From the NCBI GenBank assembly GCA_963744005.1, contig CAVURU010000003.1:1860001-1924000 (forward strand): a DNA stretch of 64,000 nucleotides, in the 5' to 3' direction. The DNA comes from Palsa-504 sp963744005 (GTDB lineage Bacteria; Actinomycetota; Actinomycetes; Streptosporangiales; Streptosporangiaceae). Below the pieces are notes generated by a model. It was not told where the DNA came from, did not search any database, and was given only the letters and a program-made list of their open reading frames with translations. Positions 9,640-19,243 of this stretch are shown in pieces (position 1 is the first letter of the stretch; every line of letters begins with the position of its first letter). A program made the translations under genes and the position numbers.

Positions 9640-9858
9640 CTATCGCCTGGGCGCGGAACGGACTTCCAGGTGGTCGAGCAGGGTGGCGGTGGCGGCCGCG
9701 ACGGCGTCCACGGCCTGGCCGAACGCCTCGGCGTTGTGCCCGGCCGGGGCGCGGAAACCGCTGATCTTGCGGACGTATTGCAGGGCGGCGGCGTGGATGT
9801 CGTCGTCGGTGACCTGCTCGGCGTAAGGCGGGCGAAGGGTCTTGATGCTGCGGCACAT
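9640..9858 (-). CDS. DUF2277 family protein
   Basis: A 72-residue protein beginning MCRSIKTLRPPYAEQVTDDD, the characteristic start of DUF2277, with a conserved Cys at position 2 and an Arg-rich end. Function unknown; small, soluble and common in actinobacteria. It lies just downstream of dapB on the same strand (16 bp), so it may be cotranscribed with the dapB block. Confidence 0.85.
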   Translation of the reverse strand: MCRSIKTLRPPYAEQVTDDDIHAAALQYVRKISGFRAPAGHNAEAFGQAVDAVAAATATLLDHLEVRSAPRR

Positions 9859-9874
9859 ACCCCGACGGTACCGC

Positions 9875-10618
9875 CTACTCCAGGCCGAGCAGGCCCTCCA
9901 GGCCCACGGTGAGGCCCCGGGGCAGCGTGTCGAGGCTGCGGACGGCGAGCAGGACGCCGGGTATGAACGAGACCCGGTCCAGCGAGTCGTGCCGGATGGT
10001 GAGGGTCTCCCCCGGGCCGCCGAACAGGACTTCCTGGTGCGCCATCAGCCCGGTGGCCCGCACCGCGTGCACGTGGATCTCGTCGACCACGGCGCCCCGG
10101 GCGCCGGGCAGCGCGGACGCAGTGGCGTCCGGCGGCTGGCCCAGGCCGGCCTCGGCCCGGGCGGCCCCGATCATCGAGGCAGTGCGCAGCGCGGTGCCCG
10201 AGGGGGCGTCGGCCTTGGCCGAGTGATGCAGCTCGATGACCTCGGCCGACGGGAAGAAGCGGGCCGCCTGCTCGGCGAAGCGCATCATCAAGATGGCGCC
10301 GATGGAGAAGTTCGGCACGACCAGGACCCGGACCTCCGGGTGATCCTCCAGCCAGCCGGCCACCTCGTCCAGCCGGTCCTCACCGAAGCCGGAGGTACCG
10401 ACCACGACGTCCAGCCCGTGCTCGATGCACCAGCGCAGGTTGCCCATGACCGCGCCGGGCTGGGTGAAGTCGACCACCACCTGGCAGCCCTCGAGCGCGT
10501 CGAGCTTGTCGCCCGCGTCAACCTCGGCCGCGACGATCAGGTCGGGGGTCTCGATGAGCGCGCCGATCACCTCGCGGCCCATCCGCCCCTGCGCACCCAG
10601 CACGCCGACTGTGGTCAT
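9875..10618 (-). CDS. dapB: 4-hydroxy-tetrahydrodipicolinate reductase
   Basis: NAD(P)H-dependent step of the diaminopimelate/lysine pathway. 247 residues. An N-terminal Rossmann motif is present (VGVLGAQGRMGREV), followed by GTSG in the middle and the active-site region ELHHSAKADAPSGTAL with the catalytic Lys. It follows the M16 peptidase with a 27-bp gap in the conserved actinobacterial order rpsO, pnp, M16 peptidase, dapB. It supplies lysine and cell-wall diaminopimelate. It is the only lysine biosynthesis gene here and lies about 19 kb from the lysyl-tRNA synthetase. Confidence 0.95.
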   Translation of the reverse strand: MTTVGVLGAQGRMGREVIGALIETPDLIVAAEVDAGDKLDALEGCQVVVDFTQPGAVMGNLRWCIEHGLDVVVGTSGFGEDRLDEVAGWLEDHPEVRVLVVPNFSIGAILMMRFAEQAARFFPSAEVIELHHSAKADAPSGTALRTASMIGAARAEAGLGQPPDATASALPGARGAVVDEIHVHAVRATGLMAHQEVLFGGPGETLTIRHDSLDRVSFIPGVLLAVRSLDTLPRGLTVGLEGLLGLE

Positions 10619-10645
10619 GGCCGTCCTCCGGTCCGTTGTGCAGCG

Positions 10646-11932
10646 TCAGATCTGGAAGGCGGCGGGATCGTCGAACGGGCCGACGACAGCCAGGGCCTTC
10701 GGCTGGGTGAGGATCCCGGCCGCCACGGCGCGCACGTCGTCGTGGGTGACGGCGTCGATCGCGGCCAGCACGTCATCGACCGGCTCGAGCCGCGGGTAAA
10801 CCAGCTCCGACTTGCCCAGCCGGCTCATCCGGGACGAGGGGTCCTCCAGGCCGAGCACGATCGAGCCGCGCACCTGGCCCTTCCCCCGGTCCAGCTCGGC
10901 GTCGGTCAGGCCGCCGGCCACGACCCGGTCGATCTCCTCGGCGCAGATGGCCAGCACCTCGTCCGCCTTGGCCGGCAGGCAGCCGACGTAGACGCCCCAC
11001 TGCCCGGTGTCGGCGTGCTGGGAGGAGAAGCTGTACACCGAATAGGCCAGCCCGCGCTTCTCCCGGACCTCCTGGAAGAGCCGGGAGGACATGCCGCCGC
11101 CGAACGCCGCGTTCAGCACGCCCAGCGCGAAGCGGCGGTCGTCGGTCCGGGACAGCCCCTCGCAGCCCAGCACCAGGTTGGCCTGCTCGATGCCGCGGGA
11201 GACCAGCGTGGTCCCGGCGCCCGCCGAGGCGCCGAACCCGGCCGGGCTGGCACTCAGCCGGGGCGGGGCCGGCTCGGCCGACCGCGCCAGGGCCGGCCCG
11301 AACGCCTCGGTCACCAGCCGGACCACGGTGTCGTGGTCCAGGTTGCCGGCCGCGGCCACCACGATGCGCTCCGGCACGTACCAGGCCCGGTAGTGCTCGA
11401 AGATCTGGTCCCGGGTGATGCCGTTGATGGTGTCCGTGGTGCCGAGGATCGGCCGCCCGATCGGGGTGTCACCGAACAGCTTGACGGTGAACGCCTCGTG
11501 CACGGTGTCCGTGGGATCGTCATCGTTCATGGCGATCTCTTCGAGAACCACGTTCCGTTCGGCGTCCACGTCCTTGGGGGTGATCAGCGAGCTGGTCACC
11601 ATGTCGGACAGGACGTCCACGGCCAGCGGCAGGTCGGCGTCCAGCACCCGGGCGTAGTAACAGGTGTACTCCTTGGCCGTGAACGCGTTCATCTCCCCGC
11701 CGACCGCGTCCATCTCCGCGGAGATGTCCAGGGCGCTGCGCCGGCCGGTGCCCTTGAACAGCAGGTGCTCCAGGTAGTGGGTCGCGCCCTCGTGGGCCAC
11801 GTCCTCGTCCCGGGAGCCGACGCCGACCCAGATGCCCAGCGCCACCGACCGCACGGCGGGCAGGAACTCGGTAACGATCCTGAGCCCGCCGGGCAGTACG
11901 GTGCGTCTGACGGCAGGTGACTCGCTGGTCAT
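10646..11932 (-). CDS. M16-family zinc metallopeptidase (processing-peptidase-like)
   Basis: 428 residues. The inverted zinc motif HYLEHLLFKGT (HxxEH) is near residue 55, and the third ligand Glu lies in ERNVVLEEIAMNDDDPTDT about 75 residues later. Two M16 half-domains are present, including the second-domain stretch RLFQEVREKRGLAYSVYSF. A cytoplasmic endopeptidase of this kind is encoded directly after pnp in most actinobacteria; its substrate is not established. It begins at ATG 11932, next to the pnp stop at 11933, so the two are translationally close and belong to one operon. Confidence 0.93.
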   Translation of the reverse strand: MTSESPAVRRTVLPGGLRIVTEFLPAVRSVALGIWVGVGSRDEDVAHEGATHYLEHLLFKGTGRRSALDISAEMDAVGGEMNAFTAKEYTCYYARVLDADLPLAVDVLSDMVTSSLITPKDVDAERNVVLEEIAMNDDDPTDTVHEAFTVKLFGDTPIGRPILGTTDTINGITRDQIFEHYRAWYVPERIVVAAAGNLDHDTVVRLVTEAFGPALARSAEPAPPRLSASPAGFGASAGAGTTLVSRGIEQANLVLGCEGLSRTDDRRFALGVLNAAFGGGMSSRLFQEVREKRGLAYSVYSFSSQHADTGQWGVYVGCLPAKADEVLAICAEEIDRVVAGGLTDAELDRGKGQVRGSIVLGLEDPSSRMSRLGKSELVYPRLEPVDDVLAAIDAVTHDDVRAVAAGILTQPKALAVVGPFDDPAAFQI

Positions 11933-14257
11933 CTACTCGTGGTGCCCGCGGGTGCGCTGGCGAGTCCGGTGGCGGCTGTCGCCGTTCCGGTCGCCGTTGG
12001 ACCGCTCCCGGTCGCCGCCGCGCGGACGGTCGCCGTTCGGCTCGCCGCCGGAGAGGTCTTCCCCGGCTGCCTCGCGCTCGACCACCTCGACCGGCACCAG
12101 CGACAGCTTGCCGCGGTCGTCGATCTCGCGGATCTCGACCTGGATCTTGTCGCCGATGTGCACCACTTCGTCGATGTTCTCGATCCGCCTGCCGCCGTGC
12201 AGCTTGCGGATCTGCGTGATGTGCAGCAGGCCGTCCTTGCCGGGCAGCAGCGACACGAACGCGCCGAACGTCGTGGTCTTGACCACCGTGCCGAGGAACC
12301 GCTCGCCCACTTCGGGCATGTGCGGGTTGGCGATGGCGTTGATCGCGGCCCGGGCCGCCTCGGCCGACGTGCCGTCGGTGGCGCCGACGTAGATCGTGCC
12401 GTCGTCCTCGATGGTGATCTCGGCACCGGTGTCGTCCTGGATCGAGTTGATCATCTTGCCCTTCGGGCCGATGACCTCGCCGATCTTGTCCACCGGGACC
12501 TTGATGGTGATGATCCGCGGAGCGTACGGGGACATCTCGTCGGGCGCGGTGATCGCGCCGCGCATGACGTCGAGGATGGTCATCCGGGCCGCGCGGGCCT
12601 GCTTGAGCGCGCCGGCCAGCACCGAGGCGGGGATGCCGTCGAGCTTGGTGTCCAGCTGGAGCGCGGTGATGACCTCTTCGGTGCCGGCCACCTTGAAGTC
12701 CATGTCGCCGAACGCGTCCTCGGCGCCGAGGATGTCGGTCAGCGTGACGAACTGGCCGCCCTCGCTGATCAGGCCCATCGCGATGCCGGAGACCATGGCC
12801 TTGAGCGGGACGCCCGCGTCCAGCAGGGCCATGGTGGAGGCGCAGACCGACCCCATGGAGGTCGAGCCGTTCGAGCCGACGGCCTCGGAGACCTGGCGGA
12901 TGGCGTAGGGGAACTCCTCGCGGGTGGGCAGCACCGGGATGAGAGCCCGCTCGGCGAGCGCGCCGTGGCCGATCTCGCGGCGCTTGGGCGACCCGACCCG
13001 GCCGGTCTCACCGGTGGAGTACGGCGGGAAGTTGTAGTTGTGCATGTAGCGCTTGGTGCGCTCCGGGTTGAGCGTGTCGATCATCTGCTCCATCCGGAGC
13101 ATGTTCAGCGTGGTGACGCCCAGGATCTGGGTCTCGCCCCGCTCGAACAGGGCCGAGCCGTGTACCCGGGGCAGCACGTGCACCTCGGCGTTCAGCGGCC
13201 GGATGTCGGTCAGGCCACGACCGTCGATGCGCAGCCCGTCGCGGATGACCCGCTCCCGGACCAGCTTCTTGGTCAGTGACCGGAAGGCGCCGGAGATCTC
13301 CTGCTCGCGGCCCTCGAACTGGCCGGCCAGCTTGTCGACGGCCAGCGCCTTGACCCGGTCGGTCTCGGACTCGCGCTCGGCCTTGCCCGCGATGGTCAGG
13401 ACCTGGGCCAGCTGGTCGGAGACCTCGCGGGCCACGGCCTCGTAGACGTCGTCGTGGTAGTCGACGAAGATCGGGTAGTCGCCGGAGGCCGCGGTCACGC
13501 CCGCCTCGGCGGCCAGCCGCTGCTGGGCCTCGCACAGGGCCTTGATGAACGGCTTGGCCGCCTCCAGGCCCTCGGCCACGGTGTCCTCGGTGGGCGCGAC
13601 CGCGCCATTGCCCTCGTCGGCCAGGAGCTTGAGCGTCTCCGGGGTGGACTCGGCCTCGACCATCATGATGGCCACGTCGCCGTCCTCGAGGACCCGGCCC
13701 GCGACGACCATGTCGAAGGTGGCCTCGGCCAGCTGCTCGTGCTGCGGGAAGGCCACCCACTGGCCCTTGATCAGGGCGACCCGGACCCCGCCGATGGGCC
13801 CGGAGAAGGGCAGCCCGGCGAGCTGGGTGGACATGGAGGCGGCGTTGATGGCCACCACGTCGTAGAGGTGCTGCGGGTCCAGCGCGAGCACCGTGGCCAC
13901 GATCTGGATCTCGTTGCGCAGGCCCTTGACGAAGGACGGGCGCAGCGGCCGGTCGATGAGCCGGCAGGTCAGGATAGCGTCCTCGGAGGGGCGACCCTCG
14001 CGGCGGAAGAACGAGCCGGGGATCCGGCCCGCCGCGTACATCCGCTCCTCTACGTCAACCGTGAGGGGGAAGAAGTCCACGTTGTCCCGCGGCCGCTTGG
14101 ACGCCGTGGTGGCGGACAGGATCACCGTCTCGCCGTCGAGCGTGACGAGCGAGGAACCGGCCGCCTGACGGGCCAGCCGGCCCGTCTCGAACCTGATGGT
14201 ATGTACGCCGAATTCGCCGTTATCTATGACGGCTTCGGCACTTAGGGCACCCTTCAC
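11933..14257 (-). CDS. pnp: Polyribonucleotide nucleotidyltransferase
   Basis: 3'-5' phosphorolytic exoribonuclease and guanosine pentaphosphate synthetase-type enzyme. Two RNase PH-like domains, then KH (ITIKVPVDKIGEVIGPKGKM) and S1 (VGERFLGTVVKTTTFGAFVS) domains, then an Arg/Gly/Asp-rich tail of about 40 residues. I place the start at GTG 14257 (VKGALSAEAVIDN, 774 residues), preceded by GGAGG at 14266-14270. An in-frame upstream ATG at 14308 lacks family sequence. Between rpsO and this start lie about 218 bp with inverted repeats, the usual place for autogenous control by RNase III and PNPase. Confidence 0.96.
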   Translation of the reverse strand: MKGALSAEAVIDNGEFGVHTIRFETGRLARQAAGSSLVTLDGETVILSATTASKRPRDNVDFFPLTVDVEERMYAAGRIPGSFFRREGRPSEDAILTCRLIDRPLRPSFVKGLRNEIQIVATVLALDPQHLYDVVAINAASMSTQLAGLPFSGPIGGVRVALIKGQWVAFPQHEQLAEATFDMVVAGRVLEDGDVAIMMVEAESTPETLKLLADEGNGAVAPTEDTVAEGLEAAKPFIKALCEAQQRLAAEAGVTAASGDYPIFVDYHDDVYEAVAREVSDQLAQVLTIAGKAERESETDRVKALAVDKLAGQFEGREQEISGAFRSLTKKLVRERVIRDGLRIDGRGLTDIRPLNAEVHVLPRVHGSALFERGETQILGVTTLNMLRMEQMIDTLNPERTKRYMHNYNFPPYSTGETGRVGSPKRREIGHGALAERALIPVLPTREEFPYAIRQVSEAVGSNGSTSMGSVCASTMALLDAGVPLKAMVSGIAMGLISEGGQFVTLTDILGAEDAFGDMDFKVAGTEEVITALQLDTKLDGIPASVLAGALKQARAARMTILDVMRGAITAPDEMSPYAPRIITIKVPVDKIGEVIGPKGKMINSIQDDTGAEITIEDDGTIYVGATDGTSAEAARAAINAIANPHMPEVGERFLGTVVKTTTFGAFVSLLPGKDGLLHITQIRKLHGGRRIENIDEVVHIGDKIQVEIREIDDRGKLSLVPVEVVEREAAGEDLSGGEPNGDRPRGGDRERSNGDRNGDSRHRTRQRTRGHHE

Positions 14258-14336
14258 GGGTGAGACCTCCTTGCGGTAGATCCCGCACCACCCGCCGCCG
14301 TGCCGCATGTGGCCTGGCTCGCCGGTTAAGGCGGCC

Positions 14337-14396
14337 GGCCGGTCTTCGATCGAAGCCCTCGGGTTTCTGCCCGGGGACCACTACCGAGGACCGGCC
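14337..14396 (-). promoter_or_regulatory. Inverted-repeat cluster in the pnp leader
   Basis: GGCCGGTC at 14337-14344 pairs with GACCGGCC at 14389-14396. Inside is the 12-bp perfect palindrome CTTCGATCGAAG at 14344-14355. On the minus-strand transcript this would form a stem-loop about 80 nt before the pnp start. The position matches known autoregulatory leaders of pnp in other bacteria. The role is inferred from place and symmetry only. Confidence 0.4.
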
Positions 14397-14453
14397 CTGA
14401 CGCTCGGGGCCGGGGGCTACGGGATGCCTGTGTTAAACGATTTTCAGTTTGGG

Positions 14454-14466
14454 CCTGACGGTCAGG
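14454..14466 (-). terminator. Small hairpin just after rpsO
   Basis: CCTGACGGTCAGG is a perfect 5-bp stem with a 3-nt loop, 9 nt beyond the rpsO stop on the minus strand. There is no T-run. It may be a weak terminator or a processing site between rpsO and pnp. Confidence 0.3.
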
Positions 14467-14475
14467 ACGGCGCGA

Positions 14476-14745
14476 CTAGCGGCGGATGCCGAGGCGCTGG
14501 ATGATCTCGCGGTAGCGATTGATGTCCTTCTTGGCCAGGTACTTGAGCAGCCGACGGCGACGGCCGACCAGCAGCAGCAGCCCGCGGCGGCTGTGGTGAT
14601 CGTGCTTGTGCACCTTGAGGTGCTCAGTCAGGTGGTTGATTCGCCTGGTCAGCAGCGCGATCTGGACCTCCGGCGAACCGGTGTCACCCTCACTGGTCGC
14701 GTACTCCGTCGCGATTTCCTTCTTGACGGCGGTATCGAGCGGCAC
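14476..14745 (-). CDS. rpsO: 30S ribosomal protein S15
   Basis: Binds 16S rRNA in the platform of the small subunit. 89 residues, exactly the family length. The conserved core GDTGSPEVQIALLTRRINHL, the HKHDHHSRRGLLLLVGRRRR basic segment and the terminal RYREIIQRLGIRR are all present. The start is GTG 14745 with AGGAG about five bases upstream. It is the first gene of the rpsO, pnp, M16 peptidase, dapB set. Confidence 0.98.
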   Translation of the reverse strand: MPLDTAVKKEIATEYATSEGDTGSPEVQIALLTRRINHLTEHLKVHKHDHHSRRGLLLLVGRRRRLLKYLAKKDINRYREIIQRLGIRR

Positions 14746-14903
14746 GTGGCTCCTTCAGAATTAGGGCTGAACTTCACGGAGAGGATTGATCCCCCGAGAC
14801 GGCCGCATGAGGGTGCAGCTCATCTCTCACTGCCACGGCTCAATGCCTGGCAGCATTTCACGGTACCACGCACACAGACCGGCTGGCGCCGCGTCCGCAG
14901 GCC

Positions 14904-16566
14904 TCAGGAGGCCTCGGGAGCGTCGGCCGGGGCGGCTCCGGGGATCCCGGCGGCGCTGGTGTCCGGCACCGTGACCGGCTCGGGCGCGGCCGCCGGATCG
15001 CCGTCGATCACGTGCTCGCCGAGCTCGCGGCCGCGGTGCGCGGCCAGGAACACGATGACCCCGACCACGGCGACGATGGCCATCACCAGCAGGGTGATCC
15101 AGTCGTCGTTGACGTAGGCCCGCGCGTTGTCCAGCCCGGTCGGCGCGACCAGGTCGGCCAGGATCAGGGCCAGGTAGACCAGCGCGGCGACCGACACCGG
15201 CCAGGCCCACCGGCCCAGGGTGAACTGGCCAGGGCCCGCGGCCGCGGACCCGGGCGACGATCGAGGCGATGACGGTGAGCAGCAGGGCCAGGTACATGCC
15301 GGCCACGGCGTAGGTGCTCAGCGCGGCCAGCACGTTCGTGCCGCCCGGGTAGCTGAACCAGAGGATCTTCACGTTGTCGGTGGGCGAGGCGAAGGACAGG
15401 CCCAGGAAGACCACGGTGACCAGCGCGCCGCCGAACAGGGCGTTGGCCGGGGTCTTGAACTTCTCGCTGATCAGGGCGAGGGACTTGCCGCCGGGCAGCC
15501 CGCCGTCCCGGGCGAAGGCGAAGATGGCCCGGCTGCCCGCGCCCTGCACCACGGTGCCGGCGGCGAAGTAGGCCAGCACGATGAAGGCGAGCAGCGTCTC
15601 CTGCAGGGCGCTGGGCAGCGAGCCCAGGATGTACGGGATGCCCCCGCTCTGCACGGTGGTGACGACCGTGTTCGCGCCCGCGGGCATGGCCAGCAGCAGG
15701 GCCAGGGTCAGCACGAAGGCGGCCAGGCCGCCGCCGAGCAGGGACCACCGCATGGCCCGCGGGACCTGGCGGCCGGGGCTGCGGCTCTCCTCGGCGAAGT
15801 CGCCGGGCGACTCGAAGCCGCGGAAGATGAAGACCGAGGCGAGCAGCGCGACCATGGCGCCGGCGATCCAGTTGCCGCCGAAGTCCACGCCCAGCGGGCT
15901 GTTCTTGGCGTGCTGGACGTCCTGCGTGCTGGCCAGGAAGCCGAGCCCGTGATGGAAGCCGTGCACGGCCAGCACGATCGCGGTGCCGATGGTGGCCAGC
16001 AGGCCCACGGCCAGGCCGATCAGACCGACGACCCGGGTGGCCCGGACCCCGATGGTGTTCAGCGTGGTCTGGATGATCAGCAGGCCGACCGAGACGACCA
16101 GGATGACCGAGTGCTGGGTGGGGATAAAGGTCCAGCCGAACACGTCATGGGCGAACGTGGCGACGTAGTTGACCGCGCCGGCGTCCACGGCGGCCACCGT
16201 GACCAGCAGCGCGATGCCGTAGAACCAGCCGGTGAACCAGCCGAGCTTCCGCCCGACGGCGTACTTGGCGTACTGGTAGAGCGAGCCCGCGACCGGGTAA
16301 CGGCTGGCCAGCTCGCCGAGGACCAGCGCGACCAGGAACATCCCGGCCACCGGGATGAGGCTGACCCACAGGTAGGCGGGTCCGGCGGTGCTCAGGCCGA
16401 GGGTGAAGAACGAGAAGATGCCGATGACGGGCGCCATGAAGGTGAACGCGACCGAGAAGTTCCCGAACAGCCCGAGCGTGCGGCGCAGCTGCGGGCGGTA
16501 GCCGAGATCCTGCAGCCGGGCATCGTCGTCGTCGAGTGCGGCCGGCGGCGGCACTGCCTCCTGCAT
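14904..16566 (-). CDS. APC-family amino-acid permease, frameshifted near the 3' end
   Basis: Integral membrane amino-acid/polyamine transporter starting at ATG 16566 with GAGGAGA upstream. The N-terminal APC signature reads GLFGNFSVAFTFMAPVIGIF, with about twelve hydrophobic segments overall. The frame is continuous to about residue 440 and then turns into non-membrane sequence. A second frame picks up the remaining two helices (VSVAALVYLALILADLVAP and ITLLVMAIVAVVGVIVFLAA) and ends at TGA 14904. Removing one base in the GGGCCC run at 15232-15237 joins them as RGPGQFTLGRWAWPVSVAAL, so I treat this as one gene with an indel. Substrate unknown. It is divergent from the FUSC gene. Confidence 0.8.
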
Positions 16567-16690
16567 GACATCTCCTCAATGCATCGGTCTCCATGGCCTG
16601 ACCGGCCCGGATGCGAGGTGAGTCAATGTAGCGCCATGCAGCGTGAGGGGTATCCGAAAGCAGTTAACACTCAGGTGACCTTCAGGTTCT

Positions 16691-16702
16691 TAGACTGAGT
16701 TA
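16691..16702 (+). promoter_or_regulatory. Possible -10 element of a leaderless transcript
   Basis: TAGACT at 16691-16696 ends 6 bp before GTG 16703, and no ribosome site precedes that GTG. This spacing fits leaderless actinobacterial mRNAs. The -35 is not convincing. Confidence 0.35.
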
Positions 16703-19243
16703 GTGCCCGATCTGAGCGTGATCCGCCGCCGTCCGCCGGTCCTGGCCGGGACGCCCGCGCCGCGCGGCGCCCCGCCGCCCGGCGCACCAGCGGCCCGGCC
16801 CTGGTGGCGGCCGGCCTGGTCGGTGCCCGCGGCCATGCGCGCGGCGCGCGCGGTGGTGGTGATCCCGTCGGTGTTCGCGCTGACCTACGAGGGCTTCGGC
16901 AACCTCCAGATGGCGTTGTTCGCCGCGTTCGGCGGGTTCGCGAGCCTGGTGGTGGCGTCGTTCGGCGGCAGCAGGCGGGACAAGGCGGTCGCGCACCTCG
17001 GGCTGGCGCTGACCGGGAGCCTCGGCATCATCATCGGCACGGCCGTCAACGGGATTCAATGGCTGGCCGTGCTGGTCACCATTCCCGTCTCGTTCGGCAT
17101 CTTCTTCGCCGGCGTGGCGAGCCCGAACGCGGCGTCCGGGGTGATCGGGGCCTTGTTCCCGTTCGTGCTCTCGGTGGCCACGCCCGGCACGGTGAGCATG
17201 CTCCCGGACCGGCTGGCGGGCTGGTGGCTGGCCTCGGCCGTGGCCACCGCGGCCGTGCTGGCCCTGTCACCGCCGTCGCCCGGTGACCGGCTGCGGGCGG
17301 CCGCGGCCGGATCGGCCCGGGCCCTGGCCACGGCGCTGGAGGCGGTGGCCGGCGGCACGGCCACCCGCGGCGACCACGCGAGCTGCCAGGCGGCCAAGCA
17401 GGAGCTGATCGGCGCGTTCGACAGCACGCCCTACCGGCCGACCGGGCTGGCCACCGCGGACCAGGCCATGGCCAGCGTGGTCAACTATCTCGAGTGGTGC
17501 ACGGCGCTGATCGCCGACGCCACCGACGGGCACCCGAACCTGGACCGGGCCGCGGCGCACGATCTCGTCCTGCTCGGCGAGGCGGCCGTGGTGCTCAGGC
17601 AGATCGCTGCCCTGCTGGCCGCCCCGGGCGCGGCTGCCCCGCTGCCCGACGTGGACGAGCTGGAACGGCAGCGCAGGGCCAGCGCCGGCTCGCACCGGCC
17701 GGCGGCCGGCGGCGGGGACTACGACTCGGTGCAGGCCGCGGCGCGGATCGCCTTCCACGCCCAGACGATCGCGCTGGCCGTCCGCGGGCTGGCCGCGGAC
17801 GTGCAGGTGGCCACCCGGCGCGCCGACCCGGAGACCATCGCCGCGCGGCGGCGGGGCTGGTACGGCGCCCAGCCCGAGGGCAGCGACGCGGAACGGCGCG
17901 CGGCGGCGCTGTCCGGCGCGGTCGGCGTGCTGACCCGGCACGCCAGCATCCGGTCGGTCTGGTTCCTGAACAGCCTGCGCGGGTCGCTGGCCCTGGCCGC
18001 GGCGGTCCTGGTGGCCGACCTGTCCGGAGTCCAGCACGGGTTCTGGGTCGTGCTCGGCACCTTGTCGGTGCTGCGCTCCAACGCGGCCACGACCGAGTCC
18101 ACCGCGCTGCGCGCGCTGGGCGGCACGGCGATCGGCTTCGTCGTCGGCGCACTGCTGATCCTCGGCATCGGCAGCAGCCCGCCCGCGCTGTGGGCCGCGC
18201 TGCCCATCGCCATCGCGGTGGCCGCCTACGCCCCCGGCACACTGCCGTTCACCCTGGGGCAGGCGGCGTTCACCGTGGTCATCGTGGTGCTGTTCAACCT
18301 GCTGGTCCCGGTGGGCTGGACGGTGGGCCTGCTGCGCATCGAGGACGTGGCCATCGGCTGCCTGGTCAGCCTGGTGGTCGGGGTGGTGTTCTGGCCCCGC
18401 GGCGCGGCGTCGGTGGTGGGCGACGATCTGGCCGACGCGTTCCGGGCCGGGGCGGCGTACCTGCGCCAGTCGGTGGACTGGGCCCTGGGCGGCCGGGAGG
18501 CGGCGCCCGACGCGGGCCCGCGGACCATCACGGCCGGGATCCGGCTGGATGAGGCGCTGCGCGGCTTCCTGGCCGAGCAGGGGGCCAAGCACCTGTCCAA
18601 GGCGGACCTGTGGATGCTGGTCATGGCGACCATGCGGCTGAGGCTGACGGCGTACTCCCTGGCCGGGCTGCAGCCGCCGGTGCCGCACCACTACGAGGGG
18701 ATCAGCCAGGCCCGGCGGCTGCTGTCCGAGGCGACCGGCGAGCTCACCGCGTTCTACGAGCGGATCGCGGTGCTGGTCGGGCGCCCGGCGGCGCACGACG
18801 TGGTGCTGCCGGTGGTGGTCCCGGCCTTCACCGGGCTGACCGGGACGACGGCCACGGGCGACCCGGGGGCCGAAGGGGTGACCATGATCGCCGAGGTGGG
18901 AGCGGCGCTCGGGGCTGAAGGTTCGGGCGGGCCTGGCCCGGGCGGGGGTGCGTCTGGTGGGGCTGCTTCTGGTGGGGCTGCTTCTGGTGGGGCTGCTTCT
19001 GGTGGGGCTGGCTCGGGCGGGTCTGGTGGCTCTGACGGGTCTGGCTCGGACGGGTCTGGCTCTGGCGGGCCTGGAGGGGACGGGGATGACGGGACCGATC
19101 TGGTGCGGATCGTCACGACGGCGCACTCGCCGCACCTGCTCTGGGTGCATGAGCACCTGCAGCACCTGAGCGATCACCTGCAGGCCATCGGCGAACCGGC
19201 TACGCACGTGGCCGAGCAGCGGCGCGAGCCCTGGTGGCGGTAG
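16703..19243 (+). CDS. FUSC-family membrane protein (aromatic acid exporter-like), copy 1
   Basis: 846 residues. Two hydrophobic blocks (about 40-190 and 420-580) each hold several membrane helices, separated by a large soluble domain: the duplicated FUSC/ArAE layout. Key segments are ALFAAFGGFASLVVASFGGSRR in block 1 and GVQHGFWVVLGTLSVLRSNA in block 2. A Gly/Ser low-complexity loop (about 735-795), partly coded by a 15-bp tandem repeat, precedes the end WWR. Likely a proton-driven efflux or cell-envelope component. It is paralogous to the minus-strand FUSC gene ending at 20897, which also ends WWR. Confidence 0.85.
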   Translation: MPDLSVIRRRPPVLAGTPAPRGAPPPGAPAARPWWRPAWSVPAAMRAARAVVVIPSVFALTYEGFGNLQMALFAAFGGFASLVVASFGGSRRDKAVAHLGLALTGSLGIIIGTAVNGIQWLAVLVTIPVSFGIFFAGVASPNAASGVIGALFPFVLSVATPGTVSMLPDRLAGWWLASAVATAAVLALSPPSPGDRLRAAAAGSARALATALEAVAGGTATRGDHASCQAAKQELIGAFDSTPYRPTGLATADQAMASVVNYLEWCTALIADATDGHPNLDRAAAHDLVLLGEAAVVLRQIAALLAAPGAAAPLPDVDELERQRRASAGSHRPAAGGGDYDSVQAAARIAFHAQTIALAVRGLAADVQVATRRADPETIAARRRGWYGAQPEGSDAERRAAALSGAVGVLTRHASIRSVWFLNSLRGSLALAAAVLVADLSGVQHGFWVVLGTLSVLRSNAATTESTALRALGGTAIGFVVGALLILGIGSSPPALWAALPIAIAVAAYAPGTLPFTLGQAAFTVVIVVLFNLLVPVGWTVGLLRIEDVAIGCLVSLVVGVVFWPRGAASVVGDDLADAFRAGAAYLRQSVDWALGGREAAPDAGPRTITAGIRLDEALRGFLAEQGAKHLSKADLWMLVMATMRLRLTAYSLAGLQPPVPHHYEGISQARRLLSEATGELTAFYERIAVLVGRPAAHDVVLPVVVPAFTGLTGTTATGDPGAEGVTMIAEVGAALGAEGSGGPGPGGGASGGAASGGAASGGAASGGAGSGGSGGSDGSGSDGSGSGGPGGDGDDGTDLVRIVTTAHSPHLLWVHEHLQHLSDHLQAIGEPATHVAEQRREPWWR
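18953..19012 (+). repeat. 15-bp tandem repeat, about 4 copies, inside the FUSC gene
   Basis: TCTGGTGGGGCTGCT occurs three times exactly (18953-18997), then once with a changed end to 19012. It codes SGGAA units and keeps the frame when copy number changes. The T/G-biased wobble is unlike the flanking codons. Confidence 0.9.

Noticed and set aside
9842..11920. Very long plus-strand ORF opposite dapB and the M16 peptidase
   Set aside because: It is the reverse of two well-supported genes; long antisense frames are expected at this G+C, and the peptide has no family features.
14257..14308. Upstream start for pnp
   Set aside because: The extra residues lack homology, while GTG 14257 has a strong GGAGG at good spacing and the family N terminus.
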